Shown here: positions 1 through 5,709 of the stretch, one piece after another | Layout: each line of letters starts with the position of its first letter | Numbering within the stretch: position 1 is the first letter of the stretch | Origin: Bacteroidia bacterium | GTDB taxonomy: Bacteria > Bacteroidota > Bacteroidia > B-17B0 > Aurantibacillaceae | NCBI GenBank assembly: GCA_014379485.1 | Contig: JACMLS010001088.1 | Coordinates: forward strand, 1 to 5,709 | Length of the DNA: 5,709 bases | Direction of reading: 5' to 3' | The notes under the pieces: generated by a model | Database searches by the model: none | Told to the model about the DNA's origin: nothing | The model's input: the letters and a program-made list of their open reading frames with translations, nothing else | Made by a program: the position numbers and the translations under genes

Positions 1-119
1 AAATCTAAAAACAAGAAGGGCTTTCTTATGCTGCTTAAGTAATTCAACGCGATTTCATTTTCATTTCGGACCGGTAAAACAAAGCAACAGGTTTTTCTCT
101 GCTCCCAAAATTTCTGCAC
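1..119 (-). CDS. Possible 5' end of a divergent gene leaving the left edge (tentative)
   Basis: On the minus strand one frame stays open from a stop codon at 131-129 to the window edge. Possible starts are TTG at 128-126 or GTG at 119-117; there is no in-frame ATG. From the GTG the first residues read (V/M)QKFWEQRKTCCFVLPVRNE, followed by a stretch ending SIRKPFLFLD at the edge. The phrase FVLPVRNE loosely recalls the N-terminal strand of family 2 glycosyltransferases (VxVPxRNE), but 39 codons cannot establish a family. Against it: the start codon is non-ATG, no Bacteroidota-type promoter is clear upstream, and the plus strand opposite it is also open in one frame (2-199). If real, it would be divergent from the secreted-protein gene at 212. 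I list it because the left 211 bases have no better coding explanation. Confidence 0.2.
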   Translation of the reverse strand, partial: MQKFWEQRKTCCFVLPVRNENEIALNYLSSIRKPFLFLD

Positions 120-211
120 TTCATACAATTAACGGCACACTTCACACAATTTCAAAGAATATGACTTTAATTCTTTTTAATTTTAAGTACATATTCTAAA
201 AAACCTGCCTC

Positions 212-3200
212 ATGAAAGTAGCTATCCCCAATTTTAAAAACGCGATTTTAGTTATCATCGCTTTTTTTTCTTTACAATATAAAGCCCAGCAATGGCTTGA
301 AGAACCTTACCTTGAAAAAAAGAGCGGGGCCGAAAAAGATAAGCCGTATAATTTTTACGAGATCCAAAAAGCCTTTTATAAATACGCCGCGGAGCAGTAT
401 GAAAAAGACACACTTACAGAAGGAGAAAACAGGGGACATTTTAAAGGCTACAATCAATTTAAAAGATGGGAGTGGTTTAATGAGCAACGTGTTTTTGCAA
501 ACGGCGAGTTTCCTGATGTTGATATGTATATGCACGAGTTTGAAAACAAAGCATCTCAGCGAATGGCTACTTCAGTTAACAGCAACACGGCAAACTGGAC
601 AAATATGGGATTCAGCACAATTCCTGGGGGCAGCTCTGCAGGAGCAGGGCGAATTAATTGCATGGCTTTTATGCCGGGAAACTCAAACACTTTTTTTATT
701 GGAACCGCATGCGGAGGGGTTTGGAAAACAACGAACGGAGGAAACACCTGGGCTGTTTTAAATACAGATAATCTTCCTTCGCTTAGTATAGCCAGTATAG
801 TAATTGATCCTATAAACACCAACAACATTTACATTGCCACCGGAGATAATTTTGCCGGCATACCTAATTATTTTAAAACATTGCAAGGACATTTCAGCGC
901 AGGAATTTATAAATCTACAGACGGAGGTCTGAGTTGGAATGTAACGGGTTTATCTTACAATCAATCTCAGCTTATGTATCCGCAGGAAATGATAATTGAT
1001 CCTGTAAATCCTGCAATACTAATGTTAGTATCAAATACAGGTATCTGGAGAACAACCAATAGTGGAACCAACTGGACAAATGTACAGGCAGGTAATTTTT
1101 ATAGCATTGCCTTTAATCCCCTCAACAGAAATGTTGTGTATGCTTCTAACGGCACAGGGCTCTGGCGTTCAAACAACAATGGTGTAAACTGGGTGTATAA
1201 AGCCGGAGGTTACTCAAACGGAACAGCCGGGCGTGTTACACTTGGCGTTACAGAAGCAGACACCAGTTATATTTATTTGTGGGGCCCTACTGCCGGATTC
1301 AAAAGATCAATTAATGGCGGCACATCGTTTTCTACAATGACGAGTCCGGATGCAATGACTGTACCTTACGGATATTATGATCGGGGAGTAACGGTTTCTC
1401 ACACTAATAAAATGGAAGTGCATGTGGCCGGTGTAAGCACGGCAAAAACACTCAATGGCGGAACCTCCTGGGCCGCTTCTTCTGACTACACCAGTTATCT
1501 TAACGCAAATTATATTCATCAGGATGCAAAAAGAATGTATTATGAACCCGGCAGCGGATCTAAAATTTACGCTGTTACAGATGGAGGAATTTTTGTTTCA
1601 TTAAATGATGGTACTAACTGGACAAACATTAGCCATGGATTGCAGATAAGCGAAATATACCGCATAGCAGGTAATCCTAATAACAGCGATACTGTTTATT
1701 ATGGAACGCAGGATTGCGCTACTAACAGATGGGACGGAACCAACACTACAATTACTCAGGTATATGGTTCAGACGGATTTCAGCCTTTGGTGGATTACAC
1801 CGATTCGCGTATTGTTTTTGCGCAATCTCCAAATGGAAACCTGCAAAAATCTACAGATTTCGGACAAAATTTTGTTCTGGCATCTCCGGGCCAGGCCATG
1901 TGGAATGCGCCATACGTGATGAACCCGAAAAACCATTTAACAATGTACTTCGGCGCCAAGCTTGCTGTTAGAAAAACAACAGTGGGCGCAACTTTCGGTA
2001 GCTGGTATTCAATTTCTACCGGAAAAGTAGATTCTGTAATTGCACTTGCAATAACTAAAGCCGACACAAATTATATTTATGCAGCAAAATTAAGGCACAT
2101 TGTAAGAACAAAAGACGGAGGAAATGATTGGGATACAATTACCGGAACAATTCCTACACAGACCGGTATGCTTACATCTGCTGGCATTTCATATATTGTC
2201 GTTAGTCCAACCGATCCAAATAAACTTTATGTAACCTTATCGGGTTACGTTGCAGGTACAAAAGTATACATGTCAGCCAATGCAGGAAATACCTGGACGA
2301 ACTATTCGGGCACCCTGCCCAACGTTCCTGTTAACTGCATAACTTATGTTGAAGGAAGTAAAGATGCTGTTTACGTTGGTACAGACCTGGGAGTTTATTA
2401 CAGGGATTCAACTATGAATGATTGGTTACCGTTCAATACAGGTTTACCGAATGTAATAATTAACCAGCTTGAAATTTATTATCCGACAATGAAATTAAGA
2501 GCGGGTACTTATGGAAGAGGTTTGTGGCAATCAGATTTAGTAATGCCGGTAAGCGCATTCACAACACCTGCAATCAACTGCACAGGAACAGCAATTAATT
2601 TTACAGATCAAACAAGCGGTTCACCAACCACATGGTCCTGGACATTTGCCGGAGGAATTCCTGCAACTTCAACGGTTCAGAATCCATCAGTAAGTTTTTC
2701 TACACCAGGTGTTCATAATGTTACCCTTATTTCAACCAACACTAACGGAGCGGACACTATTACAATTCCTGTAACTGTAAATACGCTACCATCTGCAACC
2801 GTTTCTGCAGGAGGCCCCACTACTTTTTGCCAGGGAAATTCTGTTACACTTTCATCAAGCGCAGGTAGTTCCTATTTATGGAGTAATGGTGCCACTACAC
2901 AGACAACAAATATTTCTACCAACGGAAATTATTCTGTTACAGTTACAGCCGCCAATGGTTGTTCTGCAACATCTTCTGCAACTGCGGTTACTGTTAACAC
3001 GCTTCCTGCTGCAACAATTTCTGCTGGTGGCCCAACAACTTTTTGCCAGGGAAATTCTGTTACACTTTCATCAAGCGCAGGTAACTCTTATTTGTGGAGC
3101 AATGGTGCAACAACGCAAACAACAATTATTTCTACCAGCGGAAATTATTCTGTTACAGTTACAGGCGCAAACGGATGTTCAGCAACATCTTCTGTTACCT

Positions 3201-3703
3201 CTGTCACAGAAAATATTCCTCAAAACAATTTAGCAATTACAAACAATGCAGATACACTTTTTTCGCCCTACAATACACAGGTTTATTGGTACCTGGTTGG
3301 AAATAGTGCCCCTGTTGACTCAGGAACTTTTTATCTGTGTGGTTTGCCCGGAAATTATTTCACTACGGGTATTGATATAAATGGATGCCCTGCAACAAGC
3401 GACACTGTTTTCAGTAATTGCATTACCTCTCTTTCTCAAAACAATTCTTCCGGTGGTTTTGGTATTTTTCCTAATCCTGCCAGTGACCAGGTAACTCTTA
3501 GCGGAACGGGGCTTGCAGGAACTGAATTAAAGCTGGAGCTCAAAAATTCTATTGGACAGTTGGTTTATTCTGAAACGATCATCGTAAAAAATGAACAGGT
3601 CAAAAAAACAATTTCGCTTTCAGAACTTGCAGTGGGTGTCTATTTTCTTACAATAGACCAGGAAAACAAAAAAACTGTTCTGAAAATTTTTAAACAGAAC
3701 TGA
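212..3703 (+). CDS. Secreted multidomain Asp-box beta-propeller protein with PKD/Ig-like domains and T9SS type A sorting domain
   Basis: This 1163-residue protein is predicted to be exported by Sec and then carried across the outer membrane by the type IX secretion system, ending on the cell surface or in the medium. Residues 1-25 form a signal peptide (hydrophobic core AILVIIAFFSL, likely cleavage after YKA). Residues about 26-140 include GYNQFKRWEWFNEQR, a motif common at the start of secreted Bacteroidota proteins. Residues about 143-775 carry repeated Asp-box-like motifs (GGVWKTTNGGNTW at 168, GIYKSTDGGLSW at 231, GIWRTTNSGTNW at 277, and others), plus YYGTQDC at 497 and GTYGRGLW at 765, as in BNR/sialidase-like, Vps10-like and GH74-like propellers. 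A PKD-like domain (WSWTFAGG) covers about 781-856, two Ig-like repeats 857-1000, and the sorting domain about 1083-1163 (GFGIFPNPAS to GVYFL and a basic tail). ATG at 212 is chosen because the signal peptide begins there. Enzyme activity or ligand cannot be assigned; adhesion or glycan binding or degradation are possibilities. Confidence 0.95.
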   Translation: MKVAIPNFKNAILVIIAFFSLQYKAQQWLEEPYLEKKSGAEKDKPYNFYEIQKAFYKYAAEQYEKDTLTEGENRGHFKGYNQFKRWEWFNEQRVFANGEFPDVDMYMHEFENKASQRMATSVNSNTANWTNMGFSTIPGGSSAGAGRINCMAFMPGNSNTFFIGTACGGVWKTTNGGNTWAVLNTDNLPSLSIASIVIDPINTNNIYIATGDNFAGIPNYFKTLQGHFSAGIYKSTDGGLSWNVTGLSYNQSQLMYPQEMIIDPVNPAILMLVSNTGIWRTTNSGTNWTNVQAGNFYSIAFNPLNRNVVYASNGTGLWRSNNNGVNWVYKAGGYSNGTAGRVTLGVTEADTSYIYLWGPTAGFKRSINGGTSFSTMTSPDAMTVPYGYYDRGVTVSHTNKMEVHVAGVSTAKTLNGGTSWAASSDYTSYLNANYIHQDAKRMYYEPGSGSKIYAVTDGGIFVSLNDGTNWTNISHGLQISEIYRIAGNPNNSDTVYYGTQDCATNRWDGTNTTITQVYGSDGFQPLVDYTDSRIVFAQSPNGNLQKSTDFGQNFVLASPGQAMWNAPYVMNPKNHLTMYFGAKLAVRKTTVGATFGSWYSISTGKVDSVIALAITKADTNYIYAAKLRHIVRTKDGGNDWDTITGTIPTQTGMLTSAGISYIVVSPTDPNKLYVTLSGYVAGTKVYMSANAGNTWTNYSGTLPNVPVNCITYVEGSKDAVYVGTDLGVYYRDSTMNDWLPFNTGLPNVIINQLEIYYPTMKLRAGTYGRGLWQSDLVMPVSAFTTPAINCTGTAINFTDQTSGSPTTWSWTFAGGIPATSTVQNPSVSFSTPGVHNVTLISTNTNGADTITIPVTVNTLPSATVSAGGPTTFCQGNSVTLSSSAGSSYLWSNGATTQTTNISTNGNYSVTVTAANGCSATSSATAVTVNTLPAATISAGGPTTFCQGNSVTLSSSAGNSYLWSNGATTQTTIISTSGNYSVTVTGANGCSATSSVTSVTENIPQNNLAITNNADTLFSPYNTQVYWYLVGNSAPVDSGTFYLCGLPGNYFTTGIDINGCPATSDTVFSNCITSLSQNNSSGGFGIFPNPASDQVTLSGTGLAGTELKLELKNSIGQLVYSETIIVKNEQVKKTISLSELAVGVYFLTIDQENKKTVLKIFKQN
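2780..3211 (+). repeat. Two tandem 216-bp in-frame repeats encoding 72-residue Ig-like units
   Basis: Unit 1 spans 2780-2995 (residues 857-928) and unit 2 spans 2996-3211 (residues 929-1000). By hand alignment they share 63 of 72 residues without gaps. A 46-bp block is identical in both copies (2822-2867 and 3038-3083), while flanking codons carry synonymous changes. Each unit runs from NTLP through GGPTTFCQGNSVTL and YLWSNGATTQTT to GNYSVTVT and NGCSATSS. The two cysteines per unit (874 and 917; 946 and 989) could form a disulfide in the extracellular protein. Such Cys-paired Ig/PKD-like units between the main domain and the sorting domain are common in Bacteroidota surface proteins, where they probably act as spacers or adhesive stalks. 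Confidence 0.93.
3452..3700 (+). other. T9SS type A C-terminal sorting domain (sub-region of the secreted protein)
   Basis: Residues 1081-1163 show the expected pattern of the T9SS type A sorting signal: a start GFGIFPNPASDQVTL, a central strand region with SIGQLVYSE, a late GVYFLTI motif, and a short lysine-rich end (KKTVLKIFKQN). In known members the domain directs outer-membrane passage and is usually removed or modified at the surface. This implies that the genome encodes a T9SS apparatus, none of which lies in this window. Confidence 0.93.
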
Positions 3704-3710
3704 TAAGAAA

Positions 3711-3751
3711 AAAACAGGCTTGTTTGAAAAAAGCAAGCCTGTTTTCTTTTT
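3711..3751 (+). terminator. Strong intrinsic terminator, probably bidirectional
   Basis: Seven bases after the stop codon, a perfect 12-bp inverted repeat pairs AAAACAGGCTTG (3711-3722) with CAAGCCTGTTTT (3734-3745). The stem can extend inward by one G-U and two A-U pairs, leaving a loop of about five bases. On the plus strand it is followed by TTTTCTTTTT, and on the minus strand by another T-run from the A-tract at 3708-3714. It should end transcription of the secreted-protein gene and could also stop reads from the convergent sigma-factor operon. Confidence 0.9.
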
Positions 3752-4030
3752 ACAATTCCAATGAATAATAAAATACATAAAGCCGGCATCAGGGACTCCA
3801 TTGAACAAATGCATGAGATCTGCTTAAGAATTCCGTACAAAAAATTATTTCGAAACGCTTGTCAGTACTTCAGGGCAAGAAAAGTAACCACTTATCAAAT
3901 CACATATTTATTATTCCTGCTACAAATTTTGTTTATTCCAACTGATTGTGACACGCAGAGTATTTAATATAAATAACACCCATTTAATCTGTGAAAAAAC
4001 CCGTGAAATCAGTGGCATGGAAAAAGTGTT
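3752..4030. other. Intergenic region between convergent genes
   Basis: No convincing gene lies here. A 68-codon open frame (3761-3967, +) begins ten bases after the terminator, but its product resembles nothing I recognise, it has no evident ribosome-binding or promoter signal, and its end is merely hydrophobic AT-rich sequence. The only other structure is a GTG-phased motif at about 3986-4016. No hairpin with a T-run is apparent immediately downstream of the operon's last stop codon at 4031, so minus-strand transcripts may run on to the hairpin at 3711-3751. Confidence 0.6.
3986..4016. repeat. Short GTG-phased degenerate repeat motif
   Basis: Three similar short units lie in a row: AATCTGTGAAA, then CCCGTGAAA, then ATCAGTGGC, with their GTG triplets at 3991, 4003 and 4012. 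The arrangement resembles an ATCTGTG/ATCCGTG/ATCTGTGGC phrase that I recall from intergenic regions of diverse bacterial genomes, including Bacteroidota. The family link is from memory and unverified, and its function is unknown to me. The motif sits 15 bases beyond the stop codon of the last operon gene. Confidence 0.35.
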
Positions 4031-4405
4031 TCAATTAACAGCTACCGCAAAATTCCTGATCAGAAAGCGCGAATCTTTTACACTCACGCTCTCAAGAGAA
4101 TCAGAATATCCTGAATCAACAAGTATTTCGTTTTCTTTTACAGGATCTCTTTTACCATCCGGCTTAAACACAAAAAAAGAAATAACTACAATTAAAAGTA
4201 AAGCGACCTGGTAAAATTTAAGTTTAAAATTCAACAGAGCAATCACTGCGTTTCCAAAAGAAATTTTTTCTCTTTCCGTCTTTTTTCTCTGTGCCACTTT
4301 ATTCCTGAGTTTGTCAAGCACTTCCTTATCGAGTTCGGGAATTTCTTTTGCGTCTAATTTCATATTACGCTTAAACAGATCTTCCGGGTTTTTGTTAGTT
4401 TCCAT
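4031..4405 (-). CDS. Small single-pass membrane protein, candidate anti-sigma factor
   Basis: This 124-residue protein is encoded 4 bp after the sigma-factor stop codon, so the two are almost certainly co-transcribed and may be translationally coupled. Residues 1-60 are highly charged and probably cytoplasmic (PEDLFKRNMKLDAKEIPELD, then a K/R/E-rich stretch to about 47). A hydrophobic segment at about 64-80 (FYQVALLLIVVISFFVF) is a single transmembrane helix, and residues 81-124 are a short, mostly polar tail likely in the periplasm. Position and topology match what is expected of a membrane-bound regulator that holds an ECF sigma factor. It lacks the H-x3-C-x2-C zinc motif of classical zf-HC2 anti-sigma factors and has no cysteine, and it lacks the large periplasmic domain of FecR proteins. 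The anti-sigma role therefore rests on location and topology, not homology. The ATG at 4405 gives the tightest fit to the preceding gene. Confidence 0.85.
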   Translation of the reverse strand: METNKNPEDLFKRNMKLDAKEIPELDKEVLDKLRNKVAQRKKTEREKISFGNAVIALLNFKLKFYQVALLLIVVISFFVFKPDGKRDPVKENEILVDSGYSDSLESVSVKDSRFLIRNFAVAVN

Positions 4406-4409
4406 ATTT

Positions 4410-4988
4410 TTAATTTACAGGATTAAAGACTTTTAGTTTTTCTGAAAGGATTTTCTGTGTATAAAACAATCTTGATTTTACTGTTCCCTCTGAGCAATTC
4501 ATGATCTCCGCAATTTCTTTTAGTGAGTGTTCTTCCTGGTACCTCAGTACAAACGTGTGCGCTTTTTCTGCCGGAAGATCTGATAATACTTCGTTGAGTG
4601 AATTTCGGAAAGTTGTGCTGTCGATATTCCCAGCCAGACTAAAAAAAGTTTCTTCAGAAAAAGGCTCAGTATATTTTAATTCTTCGTGCGCGTCTTTAAT
4701 AATTTCCTGTTTACGATACTGATTTTTGCAGGCGTTGTAGGCAACAGAAAAAATCCAGGTCCTGAAAATTTTTGTTCCGTCAAACAACTCAGGATGTTCG
4801 ATCACTTTTAAAAAAAGTTCCTGCAAAGCATCTTTGGCCTTTTCCCTGTCAAACCTAAGCATCCGCACAAAATAACCCATCAGTCTTTTATTGTACCGCG
4901 TATACAATTCATCAAAAGCAGAAACTTCACCGTTTCTAAGGTGAAGCATCAGCTCCTCATCACTCTGCAAAACAAATTTGTTTACCAT
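4410..4988 (-). CDS. ECF-type RNA polymerase sigma-70 family sigma factor
   Basis: This 192-residue protein has the two-domain layout and length of extracytoplasmic-function sigma factors. Region 2 occupies about residues 23-93: AFDELYTRYNKRL, then DALQELFLKVIEHPELF (region 2.2, core RNA polymerase contact), then FRTWIFSVAYNACKNQYRK (regions 2.3-2.4, -10 recognition and melting). A variable linker runs from about 94 to 130. Region 4 covers about 134-185: LSDLPAEKAHTFVLRYQEEH followed by the helix-turn-helix SLKEIAEIMNCSEGTVKSRL that reads the -35 element. It should direct RNA polymerase to a specific set of promoters, possibly including its own operon's. It begins 4 bp after the upstream stop codon and is followed after 4 bp by the candidate membrane regulator. 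The ATG at 4988 is the natural start because the motif DEELMLHLRNGE that often opens this family follows at once. Target genes and the inducing signal are unknown. Confidence 0.96.
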   Translation of the reverse strand: MVNKFVLQSDEELMLHLRNGEVSAFDELYTRYNKRLMGYFVRMLRFDREKAKDALQELFLKVIEHPELFDGTKIFRTWIFSVAYNACKNQYRKQEIIKDAHEELKYTEPFSEETFFSLAGNIDSTTFRNSLNEVLSDLPAEKAHTFVLRYQEEHSLKEIAEIMNCSEGTVKSRLFYTQKILSEKLKVFNPVN

Positions 4989-4992
4989 CTTC

Positions 4993-5709
4993 TTATTTTG
5001 CTTCCAGGAATTCTTTCATTTCTTTTTCTTTGCCGGCCTTAAGCGCGTGCTCCATGCAAAACTCACGGTAAAAATCTATACGCGGCTTGCTCTCACCCAT
5101 ACTCCTGTAATGTTTATACAACATCGCGAAAGGAATTGTGTAGTTGGTATTAAAGCATTCTGCCAGTTGCTCAGAATCAGGTTTACTTTCCGTTAAACCA
5201 TTATTCAGATAATCTAAGTGAAATTTATTTTCTATGTTATTTTTTAATTTGGAAATATTCTCAATGCGTGTTGTGCTGAATTGACTGGCCAGGCCTGTAC
5301 AATACAAACTATCTTCAAAAATTCCTTCAGCATTTGCAGTGATGGCAAAGAAAACCGGCACCTCAGGATATTTTTTATTTAACTCCAGTACCAGCTCCTT
5401 TACAAAATCATTTTGGTTAAACCCTTTCAGCTTTTCATAGAACTGATCGGCAAGCACAATATTCTTCTGCTTAAGCATACGTTTAAGAAAAGCTGTGTGA
5501 CCACCCGCAAGAGAAATATTAATTACGGTTAGATCAGCCCTTGTACCTTTTACCTGTTGCAGCATCCAGGCCGGAAAAGTGTCGTTATCTCCCCCCGTAA
5601 ATAAAATTGAGTTTTTATCTGCAGACATCAACATATTGTAGTTTGCTTCCAGTACAGAAATATCGTACACCCCCGAAGAAAAAAGCCTGCTGTAATACTC
5701 CTTAAGCTT
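4993..5709 (-). CDS. C-terminal part of a GDNDTFP-motif protein, DUF2723/GT117-like region (5' end beyond window)
   Basis: The frame is open to the right edge (first visible codons read KLKEYYSRLFSSGVYDISVL), so the gene begins outside the window and 238 residues plus the stop are visible. The GTG at 5670 is inside the open frame and is unlikely to be the start. Visible residues about 34-57 read SILFTGGDNDTFPAWMLQQV and then KGTRADLTVINISL. This closely recalls the LFTNGDNDTFPLWYxQEVxGxRxDVRVxNLSL block in the soluble C-terminal half of Bacteroidota DUF2723 (GT117, O-mannosyltransferase-like) membrane proteins. Later stretches also fit such tails: VFFAITANAEG, LYCTGLASQF, and a helical end with NYTIPFAMLYKHYRSMGE and a Lys/Glu-rich terminus. 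No membrane helix is visible in this part. The full protein could instead be a different one sharing the same block. It is the first visible gene of the operon, ending 4 bp before the sigma-factor start. Confidence 0.85.
   Translation of the reverse strand, partial: KLKEYYSRLFSSGVYDISVLEANYNMLMSADKNSILFTGGDNDTFPAWMLQQVKGTRADLTVINISLAGGHTAFLKRMLKQKNIVLADQFYEKLKGFNQNDFVKELVLELNKKYPEVPVFFAITANAEGIFEDSLYCTGLASQFSTTRIENISKLKNNIENKFHLDYLNNGLTESKPDSEQLAECFNTNYTIPFAMLYKHYRSMGESKPRIDFYREFCMEHALKAGKEKEMKEFLEAK

Noticed and set aside
178..185. TAATTTTA as a Bacteroidota -7 element (consensus TAnnTTTG) for the secreted-protein gene
   Set aside because: The final G is missing and no TTG -33 element occurs upstream in 1-211, so no promoter is called.
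2..199. Plus-strand frame open from the left edge to a stop at 197-199
   Set aside because: The translation is low-complexity AT-rich sequence with no recognisable motif, and it ends only 12 bases before the signal-peptide gene; it could be the tail of an upstream gene but nothing supports that.
713..2540. True sialidase (GH33) assignment from the Asp boxes
   Set aside because: Asp boxes occur in many propellers; the N-terminal RIP motif and arginine triad of sialidases are not evident and there are too many blades.
2780..3211. CRISPR array or mobile repeat as an explanation for the direct repeats
   Set aside because: The two copies are adjacent, in frame and encode a complete Ig-like unit, so this is an intragenic domain duplication.
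2886..3306. Plus-strand alternative-frame open frames over the repeat region
   Set aside because: They are shifted readings of the repeated Ig-like coding sequence and give Gln/Leu-rich or unstructured translations.
3761..3967. 68-codon open frame on the plus strand in the convergent intergenic region
   Set aside because: No recognisable family, no promoter or ribosome-binding signal, starts directly after a strong terminator, and its end is AT-rich hydrophobic sequence. Probably chance.
3948..4214. 88-codon plus-strand open frame
   Set aside because: Mostly antisense to the candidate anti-sigma gene, which has a sensible membrane topology and operon spacing.
4031..4405. Classical zinc-binding (zf-HC2) or FecR-type anti-sigma factor
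   Set aside because: The protein has no cysteine and no large periplasmic domain, so only a position-based candidate role is given.

Overview
The window looks like a piece of chromosome from a member of the Bacteroidota. The main reasons are a large secreted protein ending in a type IX secretion system (T9SS) type A sorting domain, a phylum-typical N-terminal FKRWEWF-type motif in that protein, AT-rich intergenic DNA, and gene starts without a strong Shine-Dalgarno sequence. I see no rRNA, tRNA, CRISPR array, insertion sequence or phage gene.

Layout. Positions 1-211 are a leader region. Its minus strand may hold the first codons of a divergent gene leaving the left edge, but this is weak. 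Positions 212-3703 (+) encode one 1163-residue secreted protein: signal peptide, Bacteroidota-specific N-terminal region, a long Asp-box (BNR/sialidase-like) beta-propeller region with about 14 blade-like motifs, a PKD-like domain, two nearly identical 72-residue Ig-like repeats, and a T9SS sorting domain. A strong hairpin terminator with T-runs on both sides follows at about 3711-3751. The 327-bp gap between the convergent genes otherwise holds only a short GTG-phased repeat-like motif near 3986-4016.

Positions 4031-5709 (-) form a tight three-gene operon with 4-bp gaps. In transcription order it has the C-terminal part of a protein with a GDNDTFP motif resembling the soluble C-terminal region of Bacteroidota DUF2723/GT117-like proteins, its 5' end lying outside the window; then an ECF-type sigma-70 factor; then a small single-pass membrane protein that is a candidate anti-sigma factor or other membrane partner of the sigma factor.

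How the genes fit together. The sigma factor and the small membrane protein probably form a signalling pair co-expressed with the upstream gene. The secreted propeller protein is convergent to that operon and there is no sequence evidence that the sigma factor controls it. I found no clear previously undescribed system. The most unusual points are the 14-motif propeller architecture, the recent internal duplication, and the non-zinc candidate anti-sigma protein.
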